Source: CALNXN01 sp942490645 (GTDB lineage Bacteria; Pseudomonadota; Alphaproteobacteria; Rhodobacterales; Rhodobacteraceae). Taken from it: a stretch of DNA of 64,000 bases. Each line of letters opens with the position of its first letter. Position 1 is the first letter of the stretch. The position numbers were made by a program, and so were the translations under genes. The stretch covers positions 372,001 to 436,000 of the forward strand of contig CALNXN010000007.1 of the NCBI GenBank assembly GCA_942490645.1, written 5' to 3'. Positions 27,686 through 36,346 of the stretch are shown one piece after another. The notes below the pieces were generated by a model that was not told the DNA's origin, made no database searches, and worked only from the letters and a program-made list of their open reading frames with translations.

Positions 27686-28696
27686 ATGGCTTATCTCAAT
27701 CGGCGAAACGTCATTGCGGGCAGCGCAGCACTCGCAGCCTTTCCCTTGCGGGCACAACCGCTGGAATGGGGGCAGGTTGCGCGCGATGCGGGCGCACTTG
27801 AGCAGTGCCACGCCATACGTGTGCAGCAATATGGTCAACTGGTCGTGTCGGACGTGTTTCGCGGCGCACAGATGGGTCGCGCCGTGCCGATCAAGTCGGT
27901 CTCCAAGACCATTGTCGCGGCTCTGACCGGTGCAGCGCTAGATCGGGGCGAAATTCCATCCCCGCAAGCCACCATTGGCGCGCTTGCCCCGGCGTTGATC
28001 CCACAAGGGGCCGATCCGCGTGTGGGTGAGATTACCATCGAAAACCTTGTGACGATGCAGGCCGGGTTGGAACGCACCTCTGGTCCGAATTATGGTGCTT
28101 GGGTCAGCAGTGCGAACTGGGTCAGCGATGCGCTGAACCGGCCCTTTGTCGCCGAACCGGGCAGTCGGATGCTCTATTCGACGGGGTCGTTTCACGTGCT
28201 GGGGGCGGTGTTATCACAGGTTTCGGGCCAAACCCTGTTGGCTCTCGCGCGTCAGCGGCTTGCCGGGCCGCTGGACATTGATATTCCGGCCTGGACCCGC
28301 GATCCCCAAGGTCGATACCTTGGGGGCAACGAAATGTCGCTCAGCCTGCCGGCCATGATCCGCTTTGGCGAGATGTATCGCTTGGGCGGTTCATGGAACG
28401 GGACACGGGTGATCAGCACCCGTTGGGTCGATGCTTCGTTCCAGCCTATGACCCGCTCGCCTTGGTCCGGATTGCGGTACGGCTATGGCTGGTTTCTGGG
28501 CCAATCCGGCGACGACGCATATGCGCTGGCCCGAGGATATGGCGGGCAGGTGATCTGCGTCGTACCAACGCTGGGGCTCAGCATCGCGATCACCTCTGAT
28601 CCGACGCGACCCGCCCGAAGCGCAGGGTATTTTGGCGATCTGATGCGCCTGTTCGAAGGTACGATCCTACCTGTCGCCAGACATCACGCCAGCTAG
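27686..28696 (+). CDS. Serine hydrolase, beta-lactamase class C-like
   Basis: 336 residues. It starts with a twin-arginine type signal (NRRNVIAGSAALAAFPLRA), so export is likely. The beta-lactamase/transpeptidase-like domain has the SxxK motif in KSVSKTIVAA and a Tyr motif in LYSTGSFHVLG. Similar proteins are esterases or peptidases, and a real beta-lactamase role is not implied. The 280-bp gap before it holds no gene I can support. Confidence 0.82.
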   Translation: MAYLNRRNVIAGSAALAAFPLRAQPLEWGQVARDAGALEQCHAIRVQQYGQLVVSDVFRGAQMGRAVPIKSVSKTIVAALTGAALDRGEIPSPQATIGALAPALIPQGADPRVGEITIENLVTMQAGLERTSGPNYGAWVSSANWVSDALNRPFVAEPGSRMLYSTGSFHVLGAVLSQVSGQTLLALARQRLAGPLDIDIPAWTRDPQGRYLGGNEMSLSLPAMIRFGEMYRLGGSWNGTRVISTRWVDASFQPMTRSPWSGLRYGYGWFLGQSGDDAYALARGYGGQVICVVPTLGLSIAITSDPTRPARSAGYFGDLMRLFEGTILPVARHHAS

Positions 28697-28806
28697 GCAA
28701 ACCGGCTGCTCGCTTTGCAGGCAAACACAGTACGTCGCGCGGATCGCCTGGCCCATAGGGCGGCAAAACCCTTGCCGGATCAGCCAAAGTGACACAGTGT
28801 TACGTC

Positions 28807-29526
28807 ATGTTTTTGCGACTGGTCATTTGCCTGTTCCTTGCCAGCCCGGTTGCCGCTCAAACCCGGCAAGAAGCGGGGTTGGAACTGGTGCTTTTGGCCG
28901 ATGCGTCAGGGTCAATCGACACAGAAGAGCTTGCCTTTCAGCGGCAAGGCTATGCCCTCGCCATCACAGACGAAGCCGTCATCTCGGCCATCCAAAACTC
29001 CATCTATGGCAATGTCGCCGTGACCTATGTCGAATGGGCCAGCAACACAGCCGTTGTGGTGCCTTGGACCATCATCGACAGTCCCGAGACCGCCCGCGCC
29101 TTTGCCGATGCTTTGGTCGGCCCACCGCGTCAGGCTTATGGCAGCAACGCCATCGGGGGTGCGTTGCTGGACGCCAAACGCCTGATTGAAGGCAATGACA
29201 TCTTTGCCCCGCGCGCAGTTATCGACTTTTCCGGCGACAGCATTCGCAATTCATCCGGGCCGTCCATCCGAGATGCCCGCGCCGAAGTCTTGGCCGCCGG
29301 AATCACCATCAATGCCCTTCCGATCCTGCGTCCCGAAGACGGGCGTCGCGCGGGCGCAAACCTCGAAGAGGAATATGCAAACCGGATCATTGGCGGGCCG
29401 GGGGCCTTCATGGTCACGGCCGAAGGGCGCAGCAGTTTTGCCGAAACGGTGCGGCGCAAGCTTGTGCTTGAGATATCCGGCCTTACACCGGATGCCAATG
29501 TGGCGGCCCTTGAGCCCGAGGAATAG
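28807..29526 (+). CDS. DUF1194 vWA-like exported protein
   Basis: 239 residues with a signal peptide (LRLVICLFLASPVAAQ). The DUF1194 domain resembles a von Willebrand factor A fold: MIDAS-like ADASGSIDTEE, then GSNAIGGALLDAKRL and AVIDFSGDSIRNSSG. Role unknown. A GTG at 28789 is an alternative start, but the ATG gives a clean signal peptide. Confidence 0.86.
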   Translation: MFLRLVICLFLASPVAAQTRQEAGLELVLLADASGSIDTEELAFQRQGYALAITDEAVISAIQNSIYGNVAVTYVEWASNTAVVVPWTIIDSPETARAFADALVGPPRQAYGSNAIGGALLDAKRLIEGNDIFAPRAVIDFSGDSIRNSSGPSIRDARAEVLAAGITINALPILRPEDGRRAGANLEEEYANRIIGGPGAFMVTAEGRSSFAETVRRKLVLEISGLTPDANVAALEPEE

Positions 29527-29624
29527 ACGGTGGTCCGCATTGCGCTTGGGCAACTCGCGATTTTTGCATTTACGCAAAACGTTTGTACGGGCGGTGTTCT
29601 TCCCAAACGGGCGAGCGCGGTAGT

Positions 29625-29775
29625 CTAATCCTGTGCGACGGCCAGCACAGCATGTGAAATCGCCTCCCGCGTCACGTTCAGATCTGCTTCGGTGATGGCC
29701 AGCGACGGGTAAAGCTTGTCGGGTGACTTGAACACTCCGCATTTCCGCAGTGTGGCGTTGTAGGTGGCCAAGAAG
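29625..29775 (-). pseudogene. Class III aminotransferase C-terminal fragment
   Basis: Reading leftward this encodes LATYNATLRKCGVFKSPDKL and YPSLAITEADLNVTREAISH to a TAG at 29625, which looks like the last 45-50 residues of a class III (PLP) aminotransferase. The rest of the gene is absent; at about 29765 the sequence changes into an aldehyde dehydrogenase read in the other direction. Confidence 0.65.
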
Positions 29776-30440
29776 CCGGGGCCGCGTTGTCCGGGCACGC
29801 GGACGTCAATCAGATCGTCTTTACCGGTTCGGTCGACACAGGTGTTGCCATCGCCACTGTTGCGGCGAAAAATGTCGTGTCTAGTGTGCTCGAACTCGGT
29901 GGCAAATCCGCTGCTATTGTCCTTGGGGATGCGGACCTCGACGCGCTTGAGAACGACGTGCGGTGGGGCATCTTTTCAAAGTGGGCCAGATCTGCTCCGC
30001 TGTGAGCTGTGTGATCGCAAATGTGCAAGCCCAAGTGGCACAGGTTGCGACCGGTGGATGCAAGCTGAACATCCCCGGCGCTTTTCAGGAACCCACGATC
30101 CTGACGAATGTGACGCCGGACATGGATATCGCCAACGCAGAAGTGTTTGGCCCGGTGTTGTCTAGTGCTTAGGTTTTCTTCTGACGCGGAAGCGATGCAG
30201 ATCGCCGATGATACGCCTTACGGCCTTTTGGGTGGCGTGTTCACGCGCGATCTTGACCGTGCAACGAGTGCTGCGCGGCAGATGCGTGCGGGTCAGGTTT
30301 TTGTCAATAAGTGGTACACCGGGGGTGTCGAAACCCCTTTTGGAGGGTATGGAAAATCCGGGTACGGCCGCGAAAAAGGTCGCGAGGCCCTGTTGAATTA
30401 TGTGCAGACCAAGAACGTCGCCATCAAACTGAAAGGGTAG
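29766..30440 (+). pseudogene. Aldehyde dehydrogenase remnant, 5'-truncated and frame-broken
   Basis: Homology starts inside the NAD-binding domain at GQEAGAALSGHADVNQIVFT and goes on through VLELGGKSAAIVLGDADLDA. It then continues out of frame with GQICSA (the catalytic-Cys region, normally GQxCxA), a deletion, GAFQEPTILTNVTPDMDIAN, VFGPVLS and a last frame DTPYGLLGGVFTRDL to TPFGGYGKSGYGREKG. The first half of the gene and part of the centre are missing, so it is not functional. It lies four bases before the CMD gene. Confidence 0.85.
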
Positions 30441-30443
30441 GAT

Positions 30444-30824
30444 GTGAGTATATTCGATGAAGACCTGTTTCTGAAGGGGCTGGAACAGCGAAAAGCCACG
30501 CTCGGTGCGGAATACGTCGAGAACAACCTCGCCGCGGCAGATGACTTCACCCGTCCGTTTCAGGAGGCGATGACCGCGTGGTGTTGGGGCTTTGGCTGGG
30601 GGGACGACGTGATTGACGCCAAGACGCGGTCGATGATGAACCTGTCGATGATCGGGGCCTTGGGCAAGATGCACGAATGGGAAACCCATTGTCGTGGCGC
30701 GATCAACAATGGCGTCACACAGGATGAAATTCGCGCGATTATCCATGCGATCGGTATCTATTGCGGCGTGCCGCAAGCGCTTGAATGTTTTCGGGTCGCG
30801 CGCAAGGTGATTGAGCAAAGCTAG
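30444..30824 (+). CDS. Carboxymuconolactone decarboxylase family protein
   Basis: 126 residues, GTG start directly after the aldehyde dehydrogenase remnant. PcaC/AhpD-like helical fold: AWCWGFGWGDDVIDAKTRSM, NLSMIGALGKMHEWETHCRGA and GVTQDEIRAIIHAIGIYCG. The family includes gamma-carboxymuconolactone decarboxylase and peroxidase-type members; the single Cys near the end does not make the CxxC of AhpD. An AT-type hairpin (GAAAAGT 30895, ACTTTTC 30915) follows and may end transcription. Confidence 0.85.
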   Translation: MSIFDEDLFLKGLEQRKATLGAEYVENNLAAADDFTRPFQEAMTAWCWGFGWGDDVIDAKTRSMMNLSMIGALGKMHEWETHCRGAINNGVTQDEIRAIIHAIGIYCGVPQALECFRVARKVIEQS

Positions 30825-31020
30825 CGCAGATGAGTATTGATGCTTCGCTGGTCGGGTGGGTCGGGCCGAAATGCCCCGTGCGTTGGGCTGAGTGGAAAAG
30901 TACGCAAAAACCGCACTTTTCTGTTTGTTTTGGAAATAGCCGAGATGCGTATTTTATGACCTGTCAGCAGTTTCCCCCAATGTGTTGGGCGGAGTTTTTG
31001 GGACCCCGTCGCCGAAGACC

Positions 31021-31374
31021 TCAACCCAGATTGGCGATCAGGAACCACGCGGCCAGCGCCGCTTCGATGCCGCCAAAGATCAGCACTTTACCCATTGGAG
31101 GTTTGTCTGCGATCAGGGACAACGCCCGACCCATGGCGGCGCCCGCAAAGGCAAAGCCGATCATGGCATAGGCCAATGGTTGATCGAGCCAAATCGCAGC
31201 TATGCCCATGATCACGAATAATCCGCCGACAGACGCGCGCATTTCCGACAAGCCCATCGTCGACGCGGTCGGCTCCAGATCCAGCACCGAAGCGGTGTAG
31301 CGCGGGGCGAGAAACCCAAAGAGACCAAAGCCAATGGTCAGCAGCGCGCAAATCAGATTGAGAAGATCTATCAT
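31021..31374 (-). CDS. DUF4345-like small membrane protein
   Basis: 117 residues with four hydrophobic segments (LLNLICALLTIGFGLFGFLA; GGLFVIMGIAAIWL; YAMIGFAFAGAAMGRALSL; VLIFGGIEAALAAWFLIA). SEMRASVGG between segments is the family-like motif. Function unknown. Confidence 0.75.
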   Translation of the reverse strand: MIDLLNLICALLTIGFGLFGFLAPRYTASVLDLEPTASTMGLSEMRASVGGLFVIMGIAAIWLDQPLAYAMIGFAFAGAAMGRALSLIADKPPMGKVLIFGGIEAALAAWFLIANLG

Positions 31375-31434
31375 GCGTCAGACCTAGCAGGCCTGCGCGT
31401 GGCGGCAAGACAGTCAGCAGCTGTCGGGCTGAAT

Positions 31435-32262
31435 TTATGTCTGCGGCGGCGGCGCGTCACGATTGAAGAGGCTGCGCTTGGGGGGCGCCTTGGTTTTGGG
31501 TGCGGCGGCGGTCGCACGACGTGGCGTGACGGGGGAAGCATCCAGAGAAGCGGCGGGTACGACATCCTGTGCGATGTCCGTTCCTTCATAGTGATCCAGT
31601 TCTTCGAGAAATTCCCACAACCGCATGCAGGACTTTTCCATTTTTTGATGCATCTCAGCCGCGTTTTCGGCGCTGATCGTCGGGGCGTCACGCAGATCGC
31701 GCATTTGTCGCATCATGCGGCTGACAACCGGTTTGATCTCGCGCGCGCACTCGGACGAGAACCTTTGCAGCACCGCTTCGATCTTTTGACGCCGCGCCTC
31801 TTGCGTCTCCAACCCGATATACAGCGACGATTTTTGCAGAGCGTTAACGGTCGCGCGTTCAAAGGCCTGCGGTGATAGGTCATCCTTGGCGATATAATCG
31901 CTGCACCCGTTCTTGAGCGCTTCTACTGCAATGGCATCTTGCCCGTCGCCGGTGATCATGATGATCGCGGCATTGCGGTTTTTCGGGTCGAGCCGGATGG
32001 ACTTGATCGCCTGCAACCCCGTGCCGTCGGGCAGATTGTAATCGAGAAAGATCAGATCGAACGTATCGGCCTCAAGCCGTGTGCCCATCGTCTCAAGGCA
32101 ATCGGCCTCCAGGATATGGGTGTCGAATTCCAGTTTTTCGCTGAGCCGGCGCAACCTTTGTCGATCAAATCGGTGATCATCCACGATCAGGATGCTTGCA
32201 AGGGTCGGCAGATTGGCAAATGCAGGCTGCATATTGCTGTGGATGGTGTTGATCCGGGTCAT
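31435..32262 (-). CDS. Response regulator with C-terminal helical region
   Basis: 275 residues. CheY-like receiver at about 23-145: ILIVDDHRFDRQRLRRL, phospho-acceptor Asp in FDLIFLDYNLPDGTG, IIMITGDGQD and Lys in SDYIAKDDLSPQAF. The rest is helical (ARRQKIEAVLQRFSSECARE) with a Pro/Ala-rich tail, and has no recognised DNA-binding or enzymatic domain. A partner kinase is not nearby. Confidence 0.82.
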   Translation of the reverse strand: MTRINTIHSNMQPAFANLPTLASILIVDDHRFDRQRLRRLSEKLEFDTHILEADCLETMGTRLEADTFDLIFLDYNLPDGTGLQAIKSIRLDPKNRNAAIIMITGDGQDAIAVEALKNGCSDYIAKDDLSPQAFERATVNALQKSSLYIGLETQEARRQKIEAVLQRFSSECAREIKPVVSRMMRQMRDLRDAPTISAENAAEMHQKMEKSCMRLWEFLEELDHYEGTDIAQDVVPAASLDASPVTPRRATAAAPKTKAPPKRSLFNRDAPPPQT

Positions 32263-32341
32263 GGCGCACTCCGCAATCGGAGAGGCCCGATTGTCGGAAC
32301 AGGTTTAGGGGCGGTGCATTAATAAAGTGTGACGATGGATG

Positions 32342-33097
32342 TCAGCCATCCGTGCCTTGCTGCGGGGTATCGCGGGCAGCGCGTGCGGCAAAGACGCTGT
32401 GCGCGAGGGTCTGGGTTTCGGCCTCCAACGCCGTCAGCGCGGCTGCGGTGGCCGCGCCGTCTTGTGCCTCGACCGCATCGGCGACATCAGTGTGCAACGC
32501 CACGATGCGCGCCCGGTCGCGCGCGGTAAAGGTGATCATGTTCATCAAGGGCTGCATTGCCTCAACGGCTCCGGCCAGTTGATAGCTCAGCACCGGGTTG
32601 CCTGCGCCATCGACCAACGCGCGGTGAAACGCCACGTCAGAGGCGCAAAAGGCTTCATCTGTCAGCCCGGGTTGGCCCTGGCGGTGGATCTCTGCACGCA
32701 TTGTGGCCAAGTGGTCGGCGGTGCGGCGCGCAGCGGACAGGGGTGCGCAGGACCGTTCCAATGCATAGCGCGCCTCGCAGGCGGTCTCGAAACTGACGGC
32801 GTTCATGGACAAAAGCAACGTGGAGGTCGTGATCTGTTGGGGATATGCCTCCTCAAACGAGATGCGGTTGACGAAGGCGCCGCCGGTTGCGCCGCGCTGC
32901 GTGCGGATCAGCGATTGTGCCGCCAGACGCTTGAGAGCCTCGCGCACTGTGGGGCGAGAAACCGCGAATTGCTCGCTCAGTTCCGCCTCGGACGGCAGGC
33001 GCTCATCCACGATCAAATCGCCCGACACAATCGCATCGCGGATGGCAGATGCAATCTGGGCAGAGAGGTCAGCGGGGTTGGCGGGATCAATTTTCAT
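32342..33097 (-). CDS. FadR/FCD-type GntR regulator, likely of dmdA-acuI
   Basis: 251 residues. N-terminal winged helix: AIRDAIVSGDLIVDERLPSE, AELSEQFAVSRPTVREALKRL and RTQRGATGGAFV. C-terminal FCD domain with VAFHRALVDGAGNPVL, whose His residues usually bind a metal for ligand sensing. It is divergent from the DUF2182-dmdA-acuI run, and in relatives a GntR gene sits beside dmdA-acuI, so control of DMSP use is likely. The ATG at 33097 directly abuts a tandem repeat. Confidence 0.85.
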   Translation of the reverse strand: MKIDPANPADLSAQIASAIRDAIVSGDLIVDERLPSEAELSEQFAVSRPTVREALKRLAAQSLIRTQRGATGGAFVNRISFEEAYPQQITTSTLLLSMNAVSFETACEARYALERSCAPLSAARRTADHLATMRAEIHRQGQPGLTDEAFCASDVAFHRALVDGAGNPVLSYQLAGAVEAMQPLMNMITFTARDRARIVALHTDVADAVEAQDGAATAAALTALEAETQTLAHSVFAARAARDTPQQGTDG

Positions 33098-33127
33098 TTG
33101 TCTTACATTTAATTGTCTGGCATTTGA
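33098..33127. promoter_or_regulatory. Tandem 15-bp operator candidate
   Basis: TTGTCTTACATTTAA (33098-33112) is followed at once by TTGTCTGGCATTTGA (33113-33127); 12 of 15 positions agree. TTGTCTTACA is close to the FadR-family form TNGTNNNACNA. The block fills the gap between the divergent gntR and DUF2182 starts, and probably holds the operators and the promoter. Confidence 0.6.
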
Positions 33128-33155
33128 TTGGCAAGTATCCAAAAGGGAGCGATTC

Positions 33156-33944
33156 ATGCAAGGCGTCGTACGGTCCACACTCTGGCTGGGGTTCTTCGGA
33201 GCCATTCTGGCCGCGTGGTGGATGATGTACGTGATGGCACTGGACATGGATTTGGACCTGCTGGGCCGTCCTGGAGAGATGGGCGCGCGCATGGCCGCGA
33301 TGGACCCGCGGATGCCGATGTACATGCCGATGGCCAATTTCGGGCCGCTGTTCTGGATGTGGGCGATCATGATGGCGGCAATGATGCTGCCGACGCTGGT
33401 GCCGACGTTGCGCGCTTACGAAGACCTGATGATCAGCGCCACGGGCACGCGGGCCGGATGGCTGGGAGTGCTGCTGGGATACTTCGTGATCTGGGTTGGG
33501 TTTGCCGCGCTGATCACCGGGGTACAGATGGCGCTGTTGTTCGGTGGAGTGGTCGATATGCTGGGCATCGCGCGCAGCCCTTGGGTCGCTGGTGGGCTAT
33601 TGCTGGTGGTCGGTGCGTTCCAGTTCACCCGCGCCAAGGAGGTTTGCCACGGGGTATGCCACGCGCCTGCGATGTATTTTCTGGGCCACTGGCGTACCGG
33701 GTTCGGCGGTGGTTTGCGCATGGGGCTCGGCCTGGGTGCGTTCTGCGTGGGCTGCTGCTGGGGCTTTATGGCGCTGGGATTTGTGGGCGGTGTCATGAAT
33801 TTGGCATGGATGGGTCTGGCGACGCTGTTCATGGTGCTCGAAAAACTGCCTCAAGTGGGGCATGTTGTGACGAAACCGATGGGTACGGTTCTGATCATCG
33901 CGGGGATCGCGGTGATGGGCTGGCCCGTTTTGATGGGAGGATAA
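33156..33944 (+). CDS. DUF2182 integral membrane protein
   Basis: 262 residues, about six to seven membrane segments. The family motifs are MWAIMMAAMMLPT, CHGVCHAP (Cys164, Cys168), GLGAFCVGCCWGFMALGF (Cys197, Cys200, Cys201) and GVMNLAWMGLATLFMVLEKLP. The Met/Cys/His-rich membrane part suggests metal handling, which is how the family is generally described, but the metal is unknown. GGGAG six bases before the ATG. It is the first gene of the dmdA-acuI run. Confidence 0.9.
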   Translation: MQGVVRSTLWLGFFGAILAAWWMMYVMALDMDLDLLGRPGEMGARMAAMDPRMPMYMPMANFGPLFWMWAIMMAAMMLPTLVPTLRAYEDLMISATGTRAGWLGVLLGYFVIWVGFAALITGVQMALLFGGVVDMLGIARSPWVAGGLLLVVGAFQFTRAKEVCHGVCHAPAMYFLGHWRTGFGGGLRMGLGLGAFCVGCCWGFMALGFVGGVMNLAWMGLATLFMVLEKLPQVGHVVTKPMGTVLIIAGIAVMGWPVLMGG

Positions 33945-33947
33945 CCA

Positions 33948-34655
33948 ATGGCGACGAACAAGCGTCCCGATGCCGACAAGCTGCCAATCTCGCAGCGCAT
34001 CGACCAGCGTATGCCCAACCCCAAGCGGCGTCAGGCGACGCCCACGGAATGGGCGATCAAGGGCGAGCTGTTTCTGAATTGCTCATGCACGGTGTTCTGC
34101 CCCTGCGTGGTCAGCCTTGGCGCGCACCCCCCGACGGAAGGGCATTGCCATGCGTGGATGGCCATCGCGATTGACGAGGGCCATTATGAAGGCGAAAGCC
34201 TTGCGGGCCTGAACGTGGGGCTTTTGGTAGATATTCCGGGCCGCATGGGCGAGGGCAACTGGAAGGTGGCCGCTTATGTCGACGAGCGCGCATCTGGCAA
34301 GGCCTACAACGGCATCCTGCAAATCTTCAGCGGTGCAGCGGGCGGCACAACGGGCCTGTTCACAATGCTGGTCAGCGAGATCATCGGTGCCGAACGCGCG
34401 CCGGTCGAGATCGTGCGCGAGGGCCCCAAACGTTCGATCATGATTGGGCGGAAAATTCAGGGCGAAATCGAGATGATCGCGGGCAAATCGGCAGATCATC
34501 CGGTTATGGTTTCGAATTCCAAGTACTGGATGGGGCCGGATATCATTGCCGCCCAAGGTCTGAAATCGCGCGTGCGTGATTATGGCCGGGTGTGGGATTT
34601 TGCGGGTAAGTCGGCAGAGATCTGCCCGATCGACTGGAAAGGTCCGGCGGCTTGA
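33948..34655 (+). CDS. DUF1326 protein
   Basis: 235 residues, cytosolic. The hallmark is the Cys cluster LNCSCTVFCPC (Cys45, 47, 51, 53), followed by a His/Cys group GAHPPTEGHCHAW (60-69). Beyond this it is beta-rich (SIMIGRKIQGEIEMIAG). DUF1326 and DUF2182 genes are frequent neighbours, which hints at a shared metal task. It begins 3 bp after DUF2182 and its stop overlaps the DinB start. Confidence 0.88.
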   Translation: MATNKRPDADKLPISQRIDQRMPNPKRRQATPTEWAIKGELFLNCSCTVFCPCVVSLGAHPPTEGHCHAWMAIAIDEGHYEGESLAGLNVGLLVDIPGRMGEGNWKVAAYVDERASGKAYNGILQIFSGAAGGTTGLFTMLVSEIIGAERAPVEIVREGPKRSIMIGRKIQGEIEMIAGKSADHPVMVSNSKYWMGPDIIAAQGLKSRVRDYGRVWDFAGKSAEICPIDWKGPAA

Positions 34656-35158
34656 TCGACGCGGGCTACGTTCGGATGATGGCGCGCTATAACAGCTGGC
34701 AGAACAATCAATTGATGCCAGTGATCGAAGCGCTGCCAAAGGCGGAGCTGGTCAAGGACCGGTCTGCGTTTTTCGGCTCAATCCTTGGTACGGCAAACCA
34801 CGTGCTGTGGGGCGACACGCTGTGGATGAGCCGGTTTGATCCCTCCGTGGAACCGCCTGCCGAAGGGGTTGTTCACACCGAATTGCATCCCACCGGCTCG
34901 GCTTGGGCTGCGGATCGGTTCCGCATGGACGGCAAGATCCGCTATTGGGCCGATACGCTGCGCACCCTTGATCTGAAGGGCGATCTGACGTGGTACTCCG
35001 GCACGATGAAGCGGGACTTCACGCTGCCTCTGGCGCAGGCCATCGTGCAATTGTTCAACCACCAGACGCATCATCGTGGGCAAATCCATGCCATGCTGAC
35101 AGCCGCCGGAGCGCAAGCCCCGGTCACTGACCTGATCTTTATGCCAGAGGATGCCTGA
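34652..35158 (+). CDS. DinB-family protein
   Basis: 168 residues with a four-helix DinB/YfiT fold. The expected metal-site His residues are in TANHVLWGD and FNHQTHHRGQIHAML. Many DinB proteins are metal-dependent thiol S-transferases. The frame opens with TTG overlapping the DUF1326 TGA; an ATG at 34676 is the alternative. It ends one base before dmdA. Confidence 0.85.
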   Translation: MIDAGYVRMMARYNSWQNNQLMPVIEALPKAELVKDRSAFFGSILGTANHVLWGDTLWMSRFDPSVEPPAEGVVHTELHPTGSAWAADRFRMDGKIRYWADTLRTLDLKGDLTWYSGTMKRDFTLPLAQAIVQLFNHQTHHRGQIHAMLTAAGAQAPVTDLIFMPEDA

Positions 35159-35159
35159 T

Positions 35160-36263
35160 ATGGCCCTGATTTCTCCTTCGCGCCGGTTGCGACGCACGCC
35201 TTTTTCCGACGGTGTCGAGGCCGCGGGCGTCAAAGCCTACACGGTCTACAACCGCATGTTGCTGCCCACGGTCTTTGAAAGCCTGGAGGCGGATTACCAT
35301 CATCTCAAGAACCATGTGCAGGTTTGGGACGTCGCGGTCGAGCGGCAGGTGGAACTGCGTGGCCCGGATGCCGCGCGCCTGATGCAGATGCTGACCCCGC
35401 GCGATCTGCGCGGCATGCTGCCTGGGCGGTGTTTCTATGTGCCCATCGTGGATGAGACTGGCGGTATGCTGAATGATCCGGTCGCAGTAAAGGTGACCGA
35501 GGACCGCTGGTGGATTTCGATTGCCGACAGTGATCTGCTGTTGTGGGTCAAGGGCATCGCCAATGGGTACCGTTTGGATGTGCTGGTGGATGAGCCAGAC
35601 ATCAGCCCGCTGGCCGTGCAGGGGCCAAAGTCGGACGATCTGATGGCGCGGGTCTTTGGTGAGAGTGTGCGCGACGTGAAGTTTTTCCGGTTCGGGCAGT
35701 TTGAATTTGAAGGCCGCGAATTGGTTGTGGCCCGTTCGGGGTATTCCAAACAGGGTGGATTTGAGATTTACGTTGAGGGCACGGATCTGGGCATGCCGCT
35801 TTGGAATGCGCTGTTTGAGGCCGGAGAAGACCTGAACGTGCGCGCAGGCTGCCCCAATGCGATTGAGCGCGTCGAGGGCGGGCTGTTATCCTATGGCAAT
35901 GACATGACCGACGACAACACCCCCCATGAATGCGGGTTGGGGCGGTTTTGCGACACGCAGACAGCTATCGGGTGTATCGGGCGCGATGCGTTGTTACGGG
36001 TGGCCAAGGAAGGCCCGGTGCAACAGGTGCGTGCGATTGCCATCGACGGGGACAAGGTCCCGGGTTGTGACCGTGCCTGGCCGCTCTATGGCAATGGCCA
36101 GCGTGTGGGTCAGGTCACATCGGCAGCGTGGAGCCCGGATTTCGGCACCAATGTGTCGATTGGTATGGTGCGGATGACGCATTGGGACAGTGGCACTAAG
36201 CTGGAAGTTGAAACACCTGAGGGGATGCGTGGGGCGACCGTGCAACCCGGTTTCTGGATCTAG
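35160..36263 (+). CDS. dmdA: Dimethylsulfoniopropionate demethylase
   Basis: 367 residues, GcvT-like fold. DmdA moves a methyl group from DMSP to tetrahydrofolate, giving 3-methylmercaptopropionate and 5-methyl-THF. The start MALISPSRRLRRTPFSDGVE, the block DYHHLKNHVQVWDVAVERQV, RFGQFEFEGRELVVARSGYS and the end VQPGFWI match my memory of roseobacter DmdA. Its next neighbour acuI is the known dmdA partner, which strengthens the call over a generic aminomethyltransferase. The ATG at 35160 has AGAGG upstream, just after the dinB stop. Confidence 0.93.
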   Translation: MALISPSRRLRRTPFSDGVEAAGVKAYTVYNRMLLPTVFESLEADYHHLKNHVQVWDVAVERQVELRGPDAARLMQMLTPRDLRGMLPGRCFYVPIVDETGGMLNDPVAVKVTEDRWWISIADSDLLLWVKGIANGYRLDVLVDEPDISPLAVQGPKSDDLMARVFGESVRDVKFFRFGQFEFEGRELVVARSGYSKQGGFEIYVEGTDLGMPLWNALFEAGEDLNVRAGCPNAIERVEGGLLSYGNDMTDDNTPHECGLGRFCDTQTAIGCIGRDALLRVAKEGPVQQVRAIAIDGDKVPGCDRAWPLYGNGQRVGQVTSAAWSPDFGTNVSIGMVRMTHWDSGTKLEVETPEGMRGATVQPGFWI

Positions 36264-36346
36264 CACCTGATCGGACCGTCGGAGCCTCCGGCGGGAGTTT
36301 AATTGGAAAGATGAATGGGGGGACGCCCCCCGGAATGGAGAATGAG

